Origin: Candidatus Ruthenibacterium merdigallinarum
Lineage (GTDB): Bacteria; Bacillota; Clostridia; Oscillospirales; Ruminococcaceae
Direction of reading: 5' to 3'
DNA length: 45,556 nucleotides
NCBI GenBank assembly: GCA_019113785.1
Contig: DXGT01000115.1
Coordinates: forward strand, 1 to 45,556
The notes beneath the pieces were generated by a model. It had not been told where the DNA came from and made no database searches. It saw nothing but the letters and a program-made list of their open reading frames with translations. This document shows positions 25,335 through 34,195 of this stretch, in pieces; positions within the stretch are counted from its first letter, which is position 1, and every line of letters starts with the position of its first letter. Both the position numbers and the translations under genes were made by a program.

Positions 25335-26645
25335 TCAGCCGATGGTGACGGACTCCTCCGTAAAGCGGACATTGGGTTCCGGGTGGTTGATCCACATGGA
25401 CAGCAGCGTCATCGCGCCCACGCGGCCCGTGAACATGACCAGGACGATGACGAATTTGCCGGCGTCGCACAAGTCCGGCGTGATGCCGGTGGACAGGCCC
25501 ACGGTGCCGAACGCCGACACCACCTCGAACAGAAGCTGGATCAGGCTGTACTCCGGCTCCAGCACGCACATGATGAACGTGCTCACGCACACCACCGACA
25601 GAGACAGCACCGTCACCGTGTAGGCGCTGAAGATATTGCCGTGCGGGATGGTGCGCCGGAACGCGCCGGCCGGGCGCTTTGTGAACGCGCTGCGCGCCGA
25701 TTGCAGCATCACGAAGAACGTGCTGGTTTTGATACCGCCGCCCGTAGAACCCGGCGACGCGCCGATGAACATCAGGATGCACAGCACGAACAGGCCGGCG
25801 TTTGTGAACGAGCCGATGGGATAGGTGGAAAAGCCCGCGGTGCGCGCCGAGACGCTGTGGAACAGCGCGCCCAGCCAGGTGACGTCCTCGGTGAGCTTCA
25901 AAAGCACCGTGCCCGCGACGATGAGCGCCGCGCTGGTGGTGAGCACCACCTTCGAATGCAGCGCCAGCTTGCGGAAGCTGCGGTGCTTGAGAATGTCCAG
26001 AATCACCAGAAAGCCGATGCCGCCGAAGAAGATCAGGCCGCAGGTGGTCAGGTTCAAAAGCACGTTCGACTGGTACGGGATCAGGTTTTGCAGCCCGCCT
26101 AAAATGTCGAAGCCCGAGTTGTTGAACGCGGCGATCGAGTGGAAGATGCTGATCCACAAGGCGTGCAGAGGCGGATAGTCGCGGCTGAACACCAGAAAGC
26201 TCAGCGCGGCGCCCACCAGCTCGAACACGAGCGTGAGCGTCAAAACCGACTTGACCAGCTTGACGATGCCCTTGTAGCTGTCGATGTTCAGCGCCTCTTT
26301 CACCAAAAGGCGGCTGCGGATGCCCACGCGCTTGCCCGCCGCGATGATGAGCCCCGCGCCCACAGACGTGACGCCCAGGCCGCCCACCTGGATGAGCATG
26401 GCCACGACCGCCTGCCCGACGGGGGTGAAGTGGTCGGCCGTGTCGATGGCGATCAGGCCCGTGACGCACACGGCGCTGGTGGAGGTGAACAGCGCGTCGA
26501 TGAAGCGCACCGTCTGCCCCGGTCGCACACAGATGGGCAGCATCAGCAAAAGCGAGCCCGTCAGGATCACCAGCGCGAAGCCGGCGGCGATCAGCCGCCC
26601 GGGCGGCTGATGCTTGAGCATGGTTTTTACAGGATGTTTCTTCAT
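25335..26645 (-). CDS. TrkH/KtrB-family K+ uptake permease
   Basis: 436 aa; TSTSAVCVTGLIAIDTADHFTPVGQAVVAMLIQVGGLG, ASPGSTGGGIKTST. Confidence 0.96.
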   Translation of the reverse strand: MKKHPVKTMLKHQPPGRLIAAGFALVILTGSLLLMLPICVRPGQTVRFIDALFTSTSAVCVTGLIAIDTADHFTPVGQAVVAMLIQVGGLGVTSVGAGLIIAAGKRVGIRSRLLVKEALNIDSYKGIVKLVKSVLTLTLVFELVGAALSFLVFSRDYPPLHALWISIFHSIAAFNNSGFDILGGLQNLIPYQSNVLLNLTTCGLIFFGGIGFLVILDILKHRSFRKLALHSKVVLTTSAALIVAGTVLLKLTEDVTWLGALFHSVSARTAGFSTYPIGSFTNAGLFVLCILMFIGASPGSTGGGIKTSTFFVMLQSARSAFTKRPAGAFRRTIPHGNIFSAYTVTVLSLSVVCVSTFIMCVLEPEYSLIQLLFEVVSAFGTVGLSTGITPDLCDAGKFVIVLVMFTGRVGAMTLLSMWINHPEPNVRFTEESVTIG

Positions 26646-26991
26646 ACGGACAGATTCCTCACTTTTTCTTCACAGAGCGTGCCACGCAAAGAAAGCACCG
26701 CCCGCGCCCGGCCCGCCCGGGGCCCGGCGCAAACAGTGCCTTTTATCCGAAAAATAAAACGGCGCCGCCGCCCGGCGCGCAGCCTTGCGCGCCAGAACTT
26801 CGGAATTCACTTGCCGCCAGGCAGCCGGGACGAGTCATCGCCGTTTTCCTCCGCATCTTCTTGATGTGACACAATATGCGAATACACCGTTATCATAGCG
26901 CACACCCTCGGCGGCTGTCAATACATATTCTTTACAAGACCGTTCCTTTCGTCATCCTGCAAAAGGAATTTCCCTTTTCGCGCGTTTTTTC

Positions 26992-27020
26992 TTGACAAAG
27001 GGCGAATTTTTGCTTATTTT
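26992..27020 (+). promoter_or_regulatory. promoter of NCS2 permease leader
   Basis: TTGACA 26992-26997, 17 nt, TATTTT 27015-27020. Confidence 0.7.
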
Positions 27021-27024
27021 AGAA

Positions 27025-27096
27025 GGGTGAAAAGCGGCACGTCGCTGTGCCGCTTTTCCTGTTTTCACCCGCAAAGGGGGCCGCGCGGCCCTTTTT
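27025..27096 (+). ncRNA. structured 5' leader with terminator-like hairpin upstream of NCS2 permease
   Basis: GGGTGAAAA-GCGGCAC-GTCGCT-GTGCCGC-(TTTTCCTG)-TTTTCACCC hairpin, then AAAGGGGGCC-GCGC-GGCCCTTTTT just before the RBS. Confidence 0.55.
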
Positions 27097-27118
27097 GCCA
27101 AAAAGAAGGAGGAAGTTC

Positions 27119-28534
27119 ATGTCTCAATTCTTCAAGCTCAAGGAAAACGGGACGAACGTCGGCACCGAGATCACCGCCGGCCTGACCACGTTTTTCGCCA
27201 TGTCGTACATCATTTTCGTCAACCCGTCGATGCTCAGCCAGACGGGCATGCCCTTCGGCGCGGTGTTCCTCTCGACGATCATTGCGGCGGTCGTCGGCAC
27301 GCTGGTGATGGGCCTGTTCGCCAACGTGCCCTATGCGCTGGCGCCGGGCATGGGCCTGAACGCGTTCTTCACGTTCACGGTCGTGTTCGCGCTGGGCTTC
27401 TCCTGGCAGGAGGCGCTGGCGATGGTGTTCATCTGCGGCCTCGTCAACATCCTCATCACCGTCACGAAGCTGCGCAAATCCATCATCAAGGCCATCCCCG
27501 CCAGCCTGCAGAACGCCATCGGCGGCGGCATCGGCGTGTTCATCGCCTACACGGGCCTGAAAAACGCCGGCATCCTGCAATTCACATCTGATCCGGGCAC
27601 CTATGTGCTCGAGGAGTCCGGCACGGTGGTGGCCTCCTCGTCGGCCACGCCGGCCATCGTCGCGCTGAACACGAGCGGCGTGCTGCTGTTCCTCATCGGC
27701 CTGGCGCTGGTGGTTGTGCTGCTGGTGCTCAACGTCAAGGGCGCCATCCTCATCGGTATCATCGCCACCACGCTGCTGGGCATCCCCATGGGCGTGGTGG
27801 ACCTGTCCGGCATCAGCCTCACGCAGGGCGTGGTCTCGTCCTTCGCCGAGCTGGGCCAGACCTTCGGCGCCGCCTTCACGCAGGGCATGCCGGCGCTGTT
27901 TGCCGACGCCGCGCGCCTGCCGCTGGTGCTGATGACCATCTTCGCGTTCAGCCTGTCCGACACGTTCGACACCATCGGCACCTTCATCGGCACGGGCCGG
28001 CGCACGGGCATCTTCTCCGCCGAGGACGAGGCCGCGATGGAGAGCGGCTCCGGCTTCCGCTCGAAGATGGACAAGGCCCTGTTCGCCGACTCCATCGCCA
28101 CGTCCATCGGCGCCGTGTTCGGCACCTCGAACACCACCACCTATGTCGAGAGCGCCGCGGGCATCGGCGCGGGCGGCCGCACAGGCCTGACCAGCGTCGT
28201 GACAGCGCTGTGCTTCGCGCTGTGCATCCTGCTGTCGCCCATCGCGGGGGCCATCCCCTCGGCCGCCACGGCGCCCGCGCTCGTGGTGGTGGGCTGCATG
28301 ATGCTCAGCTCCTTCGCCGAGATCCGCTGGGCCGATCTCGACGAGGCCGTGCCCGCCTTCTTCGCGGGCATCTTCATGGCGCTGTGCTATTCCATCAGCT
28401 ACGGCATCGCCGCCGGCTTCGTCTTCTATTGCCTCATCAAGGTGTGCAAAAAACAGGCGAAGGACATCCACCCCATCCTGTGGGTAGCCACGGCGCTGTT
28501 CGTGCTGAACTTCGTCATCCTGGCCGTCCTGTAA
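27119..28534 (+). CDS. NCS2-family purine permease (AdeP/AdeQ/GhxP-type)
   Basis: MSQFFKLKENGTNVGTEITAGLTTFFAMSYIIFVNPSMLSQTGMPFGAVF; FDTIGTFIGTGRRTG; TSNTTTYVESAAGIGAGGRTGLTSVV. Confidence 0.96.
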   Translation: MSQFFKLKENGTNVGTEITAGLTTFFAMSYIIFVNPSMLSQTGMPFGAVFLSTIIAAVVGTLVMGLFANVPYALAPGMGLNAFFTFTVVFALGFSWQEALAMVFICGLVNILITVTKLRKSIIKAIPASLQNAIGGGIGVFIAYTGLKNAGILQFTSDPGTYVLEESGTVVASSSATPAIVALNTSGVLLFLIGLALVVVLLVLNVKGAILIGIIATTLLGIPMGVVDLSGISLTQGVVSSFAELGQTFGAAFTQGMPALFADAARLPLVLMTIFAFSLSDTFDTIGTFIGTGRRTGIFSAEDEAAMESGSGFRSKMDKALFADSIATSIGAVFGTSNTTTYVESAAGIGAGGRTGLTSVVTALCFALCILLSPIAGAIPSAATAPALVVVGCMMLSSFAEIRWADLDEAVPAFFAGIFMALCYSISYGIAAGFVFYCLIKVCKKQAKDIHPILWVATALFVLNFVILAVL

Positions 28535-28545
28535 GCCGCATATAA

Positions 28546-28584
28546 GGCGGCGCGCTCTTTTGACACAGAGCGCGCCGCCTTTTC
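28546..28584 (+). terminator. intrinsic terminator after NCS2 permease
   Basis: GGCGGCGCGCTC...GAGCGCGCCGCCTTTT. Confidence 0.92.
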
Positions 28585-28683
28585 CTGTTTTTTGCCGTTT
28601 TTTCACATGCGGATGGTTGATTGCGCGGCGAAAGCGTGCGATAATCAAGGCCAGAGACTACCGCGCAAGGAGGCTGCGCCGCC

Positions 28684-29430
28684 ATGGAGTACTTCTGGTA
28701 CACGAAATTCACGATCCCCGACGGGCACGGCTTTGCCCTGTTCGGCCCGCAGCACCTCGCCTGGCTGGCGGCCGCCGCGGCCGTGTGCCTTGTGATGGGC
28801 CGGCTGTACAGCCGCTGGGACGAACGCACACGCGCGCGCTGCCGGCTGGCCGTGGGCGTGCTGCTGCTCGCCGACGAGCTGTTCAAGGACGTCGCCTCGC
28901 TGGCCACGGGGCAGTTCCGGCTCGACTTTTTGCCCTTCCATCTGTGCAGCATCAACATCTTCGTCGTCTGGGCGGACATCCTGCGCCCCGGCCCCGCCAA
29001 AAAAGAGGTGCTGTACGCCGCGTGCCTGCCGGGGGCCGTGGCGGCGCTGCTGTTCCCCTCGTGGACGAAAACGCCCGTGTGGAACTTCATGGCGCTGCAC
29101 AGCTTCACCGTGCACATCCTGCTTTTGCTGTATCCCGCGCTGCTTTTGGCCGGCGGTTTCCGGCCCCGCTTTGCCAACCTGCGGCGCGCGGCGGCGCCCG
29201 CCGCGCTGTGCGTCGCCGGCGTGTTCGCGCTCAACAAGCTGCTGGGCACGAACTTCATGTTTTTGAACGGCGCGGGCGAGGGCAACCCGCTGACGCTGTT
29301 CGAGCAGTGGCTGGGCGACCCGGGCTATCTGGCCGCCTACCCGTTTTTGATCGCGCTGGTGTGGGCCGTTTTGTACCTGCCGTGGGCGCTTGCGCGCCGG
29401 CGCGCAAAAGAAAAAACGCCCGCGCGCTGA
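28684..29430 (+). CDS. TIGR02206/YwaF-type (TMEM164-like) membrane protein
   Basis: 248 aa polytopic; FGPQHLAWLAAAAAVCL, LDFLPFHLCSINIF, LGTNFMFLNGAGEGNPL. Confidence 0.82.
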   Translation: MEYFWYTKFTIPDGHGFALFGPQHLAWLAAAAAVCLVMGRLYSRWDERTRARCRLAVGVLLLADELFKDVASLATGQFRLDFLPFHLCSINIFVVWADILRPGPAKKEVLYAACLPGAVAALLFPSWTKTPVWNFMALHSFTVHILLLLYPALLLAGGFRPRFANLRRAAAPAALCVAGVFALNKLLGTNFMFLNGAGEGNPLTLFEQWLGDPGYLAAYPFLIALVWAVLYLPWALARRRAKEKTPAR

Positions 29431-29447
29431 GCGGCGCGCAAGGCAAC

Positions 29448-29559
29448 AAAATCCCCGGCGTCCCGTTCCGGGGCGTCCCCGCCGGTCATACAGTATATCG
29501 CACTGTATACTGTTTCACTTTGCGGGGCCGCCTCCCATGGGAAACGCCGGGGATTTTTT
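29448..29559. other. compact multi-stem inverted-repeat element between convergent genes
   Basis: Outer arms AAAATCCCCGGCGT (29448-29461) and ACGCCGGGGATTTT (29544-29557) enclose CCCG-TTC-CGGG, CCCCGC/GCGGGG, ACAGTATA/TATACTGT and TCCCATGGGA. Confidence 0.75.
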
Positions 29560-30654
29560 CTACTTTTCCACCGCCTGTGCGGCGCCGGCCGCAAGCTCCA
29601 GCATGCGCGCCGCGGGCGCAGGGCCGGGCGCGCACGCCTCGATCACCCGTTCAAGATGGTTTTGCCGCGTTAGCCTGCGCCGCGCGCGGGCCGAACCGTG
29701 CACCGGCGCGACGCACAGGCCGGCGCGCCCCGCCTCCAGCAGCCGCGCCGCGTAGCCGCCCAGCGCGGAATGCGAGGTCAACAGGATGCGGCCGCCCGCG
29801 CGCAGGACGCCGCGCGCGCAGCGCTGCGATGCGGGCGAGCGCAGCTGTGGGTCGCTGACAAACACGGCGCAGCCGCCTTCAGCAGGCGCTGCGGGCGCAA
29901 GATCGATCGCCTGCAGCACCTCCGCGGCGGCCGGGCGCAGCCAACCCGGCTCCTGCAGGGCCTGACGCAGCTGGCGCGCGAAATGGGCGTCGCCGCACAG
30001 CGGCAGCTGCGGCTGCGCGTGCGCCAGCGCCAGCGCCAACTCCAGCCCGCAGCCGTACTTCGGCACCGGCAGCAGCAGCGGGCCGCCCGCTTGCAGCGCC
30101 TGCTGCGCCGCGCGCAGGAAATCGGCGCGCAGCGCCGCCGCCTCGCCCACGGCGGGGCCGAACGAACCGTCCAGAACGGCCAGCTGCGCCCGCTCGCCCC
30201 GGATCGGGTCGGTGCGGCAGACGGCGGCGTTTTCGATGTATGCCCCGCAAAACAGCAGCGGCACGCCTTCTGCTTCGATCGCGTACCACACGCTGCCCAC
30301 GCAGTGCCCGCTTTTCCCCCAGCGCACCGACAGGCCCGCCGGCGGATGGAACCGCTCGAGCGGGACCGCTTTGACCGGCGCAAACGGCAGCTGCCGCAGC
30401 GTGGGCCTTGACGCCACCACCGTGCCGGTGAATCCGTTGTAGCGCAGCCACGTGAACGCCCCTGTGTGCGCGGGGTGCGAATGCGTCAGGAACACATAGC
30501 GCGCGCCTGCAATCTCCTGCGGGCTCAGGCGCGGGTACGGCGCGTCGTCGTCCTCCTGCAGGCCGCAGTCCACCAGAAATGCCGTGCGCTCGCCGCGCAC
30601 GAAAAAGCAGCTGCGGCCCGTCTCGGCCACACCGCCCGCCAACTTGACAATCAT
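29560..30654 (-). CDS. MBL-fold metallo-hydrolase (beta-CASP/CPSF-like architecture)
   Basis: FLVDCGLQEDDDAPYPRL, FLTHSHPAHTGAFTWL, GHCVGSVWYAIEAEGVPLLFCGAYI; start at 30654 (MIVKLAGG). Confidence 0.85.
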   Translation of the reverse strand: MIVKLAGGVAETGRSCFFVRGERTAFLVDCGLQEDDDAPYPRLSPQEIAGARYVFLTHSHPAHTGAFTWLRYNGFTGTVVASRPTLRQLPFAPVKAVPLERFHPPAGLSVRWGKSGHCVGSVWYAIEAEGVPLLFCGAYIENAAVCRTDPIRGERAQLAVLDGSFGPAVGEAAALRADFLRAAQQALQAGGPLLLPVPKYGCGLELALALAHAQPQLPLCGDAHFARQLRQALQEPGWLRPAAAEVLQAIDLAPAAPAEGGCAVFVSDPQLRSPASQRCARGVLRAGGRILLTSHSALGGYAARLLEAGRAGLCVAPVHGSARARRRLTRQNHLERVIEACAPGPAPAARMLELAAGAAQAVEK

Positions 30655-30842
30655 ACGCCTCTCGCGCGGCGCCGCGCGGCGCATAAGCACCGGTTTGCCA
30701 CGCCTTTTCCCCCTCTTGCCGAACGCTTTTCCCGTTTGCTTTCAGCATAGCGCGATTTTGCCGGGGCAACTACCGCAAGCGTCCAAAATCTCTGTAAACG
30801 ATATGTGAATTCGACCGTTTTCCCGCTGTGCGGCGCACACGC

Positions 30843-30879
30843 AAAAACGGCGCGCCGCCGCGCGCCGTTTTCTTTTTTT
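30843..30879. terminator. bidirectional intrinsic terminator
   Basis: AAAAACGGCGCGC-CGCC-GCGCGCCGTTTTCTTTTTTT. Confidence 0.85.
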
Positions 30880-30892
30880 GCGCAAAGCGCCG

Positions 30893-31957
30893 TCATTGCA
30901 GCGCCGCGATGATCTGCTCCATCGCCGCGTATTCCGGCATGGGAGCCACCTGCGTGACCTCCGGCGCAAGGTACGGCACATCGAAGCGCTGGGCGTCCTG
31001 CGCCGTGCCGGCCACGCCCGTGCGGAAGCCGTGCTGCTCCCACGCGAGGCGCTGCACTTCTTCGTCCATCAGCGCGTCGATGCCCGCCGCGCCCTTCTCG
31101 TCCAGCGCGATGAACACGTGCGACGACCACACGGTCGGCGTGGGGTAGATCATCACGATCTCGTCTTTCAGCTGCGCCCAGTCGTCCGGGTTCTGCACGG
31201 CGAACTCCAGCAGCTGGCTCTCATAGCCGGCCACGAGCGGCTTTGCGCCCATGCCCGTCTTGAGGAACTGGTCGAACAGATCGGAGGAGGACGTCTCCAT
31301 ATAGCCGAGATTTTCAAAGATCGTCTGCAGCCGGCCCAGCACATCGCGCACATTGCTCTCGTCGGCCACACCGCCGCACAGCACATTGGCCAGAAGCCCC
31401 GCGAACATATTGCCGGAATTCGATTTTGCCGGGTCGGTGGTATTGACGGCGAACGTCCCGTACAGCTGCGGCAGGCCCAGCTCCTCCCATCGTGTGCCCC
31501 GCTCCAGCTCCGCGGCCAGCCGCTCCATGTCCATGTAGTAGCAGCCGTCCCGCTCGCGCACCATGCCGGCGGCCTCCAGCGCCTCCAGCACCGGCCGGCG
31601 CGTATACAGCACCAGCGGCGTGTTGAACACGATCTCGCTCTTGGCCGGCGAACCGTGCCGCTGCTCGTAGTATTCCAGCGCCGTCTGGCTGGAGGGGAAC
31701 AGGAAATCCCGCCCGTCGAGGTCAGCCGTCACCATATCCAGCGAGCCGGCCTTCACCCAGTCGAGCGTGATATGGTATTTGCGCGCGAGGATTTTCCCGA
31801 TCTCCTCGTCCTCCAGCACGCCGATCTTCTCGCCGCCGACATAGCCGCGCAGCTCGCTGGTCTCGGCTGCGCCGGACAGCAGCATGTACGCCGCCGAACA
31901 CGCCATCACGGCCAGCAGGATCAGCAGGCCGGCCAACTTGGGATTCACCTTCATCAC
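30893..31957 (-). CDS. extracellular solute-binding-protein-like (membrane-anchored) protein
   Basis: 354 aa; signal anchor, Type II SBP-like pattern incl. TDPAKSNSGNMFAGLLANVL; ATGA coupling with the XpaC-like gene. Confidence 0.8.
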   Translation of the reverse strand: MMKVNPKLAGLLILLAVMACSAAYMLLSGAAETSELRGYVGGEKIGVLEDEEIGKILARKYHITLDWVKAGSLDMVTADLDGRDFLFPSSQTALEYYEQRHGSPAKSEIVFNTPLVLYTRRPVLEALEAAGMVRERDGCYYMDMERLAAELERGTRWEELGLPQLYGTFAVNTTDPAKSNSGNMFAGLLANVLCGGVADESNVRDVLGRLQTIFENLGYMETSSSDLFDQFLKTGMGAKPLVAGYESQLLEFAVQNPDDWAQLKDEIVMIYPTPTVWSSHVFIALDEKGAAGIDALMDEEVQRLAWEQHGFRTGVAGTAQDAQRFDVPYLAPEVTQVAPMPEYAAMEQIIAALQ

Positions 31958-32565
31958 AACCCCTCCGATTGCAGCATGTTTTCAATGACGGTCATGTCCG
32001 CCTCCACGTCAAAGCGCTCGTCCTCCATCAGGTGCGCGAACTGCCGGTCGAACGCATCGTCCAGTTTCGGCAGCAGCGCGCGGGCCTTCTCCTGAAACGC
32101 CAGCACCTGCTGCGTCTCCAGGCCGGACTGCTGAAATTTGACGTACTGGCGCACGATCTTGCCCGTCGTGTCGATGAAATAGGTGAGGAAGCGCCGCGCC
32201 GGCATGATCTTCTGCGGGTGCTCGCGCAGGTAAGCGAGGATTTTTTCGCCCGTGGCAGCCAGGTGGAGCGCCTCCTGCTGCATTTGCCGGTCCCGGATGC
32301 GCTGGGCCGACAGACGGACCTCGTGCAGATCGTGCGCAGCCTCCTCCAGCATCGCCGCCAGATCGGCCGCATCGCCGCGCGCATCGAGATAGGCCTCCCT
32401 GCTGCCGGGCGCCGGCGACGTCAGCAGCCACACGGCCAGATAGATGCCTATGCCCAGCGCCATGCACACCAGCAGGTTCCAGTGCAGCGCCGCCGCCGGC
32501 ACAAAAAACGCCGCTGCCGCCGCGGCCAGGGCCGCCAGCATCCGCGCAAGCTGTCTTTTCTGCAT
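31954..32565 (-). CDS. XpaC-family (5-bromo-4-chloroindolyl phosphate hydrolysis) protein
   Basis: 203 aa; two N-terminal TMs, ILAYLREHPQKIMPARRFLTYFIDTTGKIVRQY, EDERFDVEADMTVIENMLQSEGL. Confidence 0.82.
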   Translation of the reverse strand: MQKRQLARMLAALAAAAAAFFVPAAALHWNLLVCMALGIGIYLAVWLLTSPAPGSREAYLDARGDAADLAAMLEEAAHDLHEVRLSAQRIRDRQMQQEALHLAATGEKILAYLREHPQKIMPARRFLTYFIDTTGKIVRQYVKFQQSGLETQQVLAFQEKARALLPKLDDAFDRQFAHLMEDERFDVEADMTVIENMLQSEGL

Positions 32566-34172
32566 CAGTTGTACCCCTTCACGCTGCGGAACGCCGCCAC
32601 CAGATCCTCGCGCCCGTCGAACACGCGCGCATTGGTCAGCTCCGCCAGCGCCTCCAGCTGCCCGGGCTCGGCCGAGCCGAACATGATCGAGAACACCGGC
32701 ACGTCTGCGCCCATCGCCTCGTAGGCGCGGGCAAACGCGCTCTCGCTGCCGCCGGACGCGCCGTCCGTCAGAAGGATGACCGCCGGCGTATACTGCGACA
32801 GATCGTACTGCTGCAGCTGGCGCAGCGCCTCCATCGCCGCCCTGTACATATCGGTGCCGCCGCCCACAGGCTCGTTTTCCACTACGCTGTACAGCGCTTC
32901 CAGCTGCTCGCCGTTGCCCTGCGCCGTGTGCGTCTCGCGCACGTCGCCGTCGAACGGGATCAGGATGTTCACCTCATTTTCGGACGCCTGCAGAAAATGC
33001 TGCGCGGCGTTTTCCTGCAAAAGAACCTGCGCCATCGCGTCCACCAGCTGGCTGTGGCCCGTGCCGCTCATGCTGCCGGAATAGTCGAGGCAATACACGG
33101 TCAGCGAGGGCTTGCGCAGCTGCGTCTGGTACAGGCTGAGGCACTGGAACAGCACATCGGTGTCCGGCATGCGGATGGGCGAGAGCACGCGGTCGGGCTG
33201 TACGCCCCAATCGGCGCGAAACACGTCGCCGTTCTCCGGCGAGACGCCCGCATAGCCCGTGCGCCGTCCCGTGCGCTGGATCTCATCCTGCACCTCGTCG
33301 GACAGAAGATATTCCTGCAGCTCCAGGAAGGCCTTCTCCTTGTCGTCGCCGCTGCCGTCCACAAAGCCGAGGGGCGAGTCGGCCAGAGAGAGGCCGTCGT
33401 ACGGATACACGACATACAGCGTCTCCTCGCCGCGCTCCTCCAGCGTCTGGTTCGCGCTGATGATGAGGCATTCATAATTCACCATCGCATCGTAGTCTCC
33501 GGCGAGGAACATATCCTTGAGCCAGTCCGAGCTGCCGGACGAGCGGTCGACGCCGGCCAGCAGCGCCTGCATCTGCCCGGCCAGCTGCGGCGAGGCCAGA
33601 TCCTCGGCAGTGATGACGTCCGGGTTGCCCAAGAGCGCATACAAAAAGCCGATGTAAGCGCTGGCGCCGGAGTTCGACTGCGTGGCGGAAGTCATGCAGA
33701 ACTGCAGCCTGCCCTCGCGCGTGGCGTCCAGAATGTCCGACACGGACACCTCGCGCCCGACGAAGCCCAGCTCCTCGGCCAGCGATTGGCGGATGCCGAA
33801 CACGACGGGCGTCACCGAGACCGACTGCGCGTGCTTGACGCGGTGGTCCGTGTCGCCCGCGGTCAGCCACAGGCTGCTGGCGGGCCAGACGGCGTCGAAA
33901 TCCGTTGCGCCGCTTTGCAGCGCGCGCATGATATCCAGCGACCCCTGATATTCCATGGCGATGTTGATCCTGTGCTCTTTGGCGAATGCATCCAGGATGG
34001 GCTCCAGCTCGCGGTTTTCCGAGCCGGACAAAATGCGCAGCGTCACGCGGCCGCCGTAGTCGAAAACGCCGTCCGCGCCGGCCTCCTCTTCGACGGACGA
34101 GCAGGCGGCCAGCGACACCCCCAGCGCCAGCGCGCACAGCGCCGCCGCCCATTGCCGCAGGCGTTTTTTCAT
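32565..34172 (-). CDS. lipoprotein fusion of solute-binding domain and C-terminal von Willebrand factor A domain
   Basis: 535 aa; LAACSSVEEE lipobox, SBP region TSATQSNSGASAYIGFLYALLG, VWA MIDAS DYSGSMSG...GGGTDMYRA...LLTDGASG. Confidence 0.9.
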   Translation of the reverse strand: MKKRLRQWAAALCALALGVSLAACSSVEEEAGADGVFDYGGRVTLRILSGSENRELEPILDAFAKEHRINIAMEYQGSLDIMRALQSGATDFDAVWPASSLWLTAGDTDHRVKHAQSVSVTPVVFGIRQSLAEELGFVGREVSVSDILDATREGRLQFCMTSATQSNSGASAYIGFLYALLGNPDVITAEDLASPQLAGQMQALLAGVDRSSGSSDWLKDMFLAGDYDAMVNYECLIISANQTLEERGEETLYVVYPYDGLSLADSPLGFVDGSGDDKEKAFLELQEYLLSDEVQDEIQRTGRRTGYAGVSPENGDVFRADWGVQPDRVLSPIRMPDTDVLFQCLSLYQTQLRKPSLTVYCLDYSGSMSGTGHSQLVDAMAQVLLQENAAQHFLQASENEVNILIPFDGDVRETHTAQGNGEQLEALYSVVENEPVGGGTDMYRAAMEALRQLQQYDLSQYTPAVILLTDGASGGSESAFARAYEAMGADVPVFSIMFGSAEPGQLEALAELTNARVFDGREDLVAAFRSVKGYN

Positions 34173-34195
34173 CGCGATCGCTCCTCTCCTCTGCT

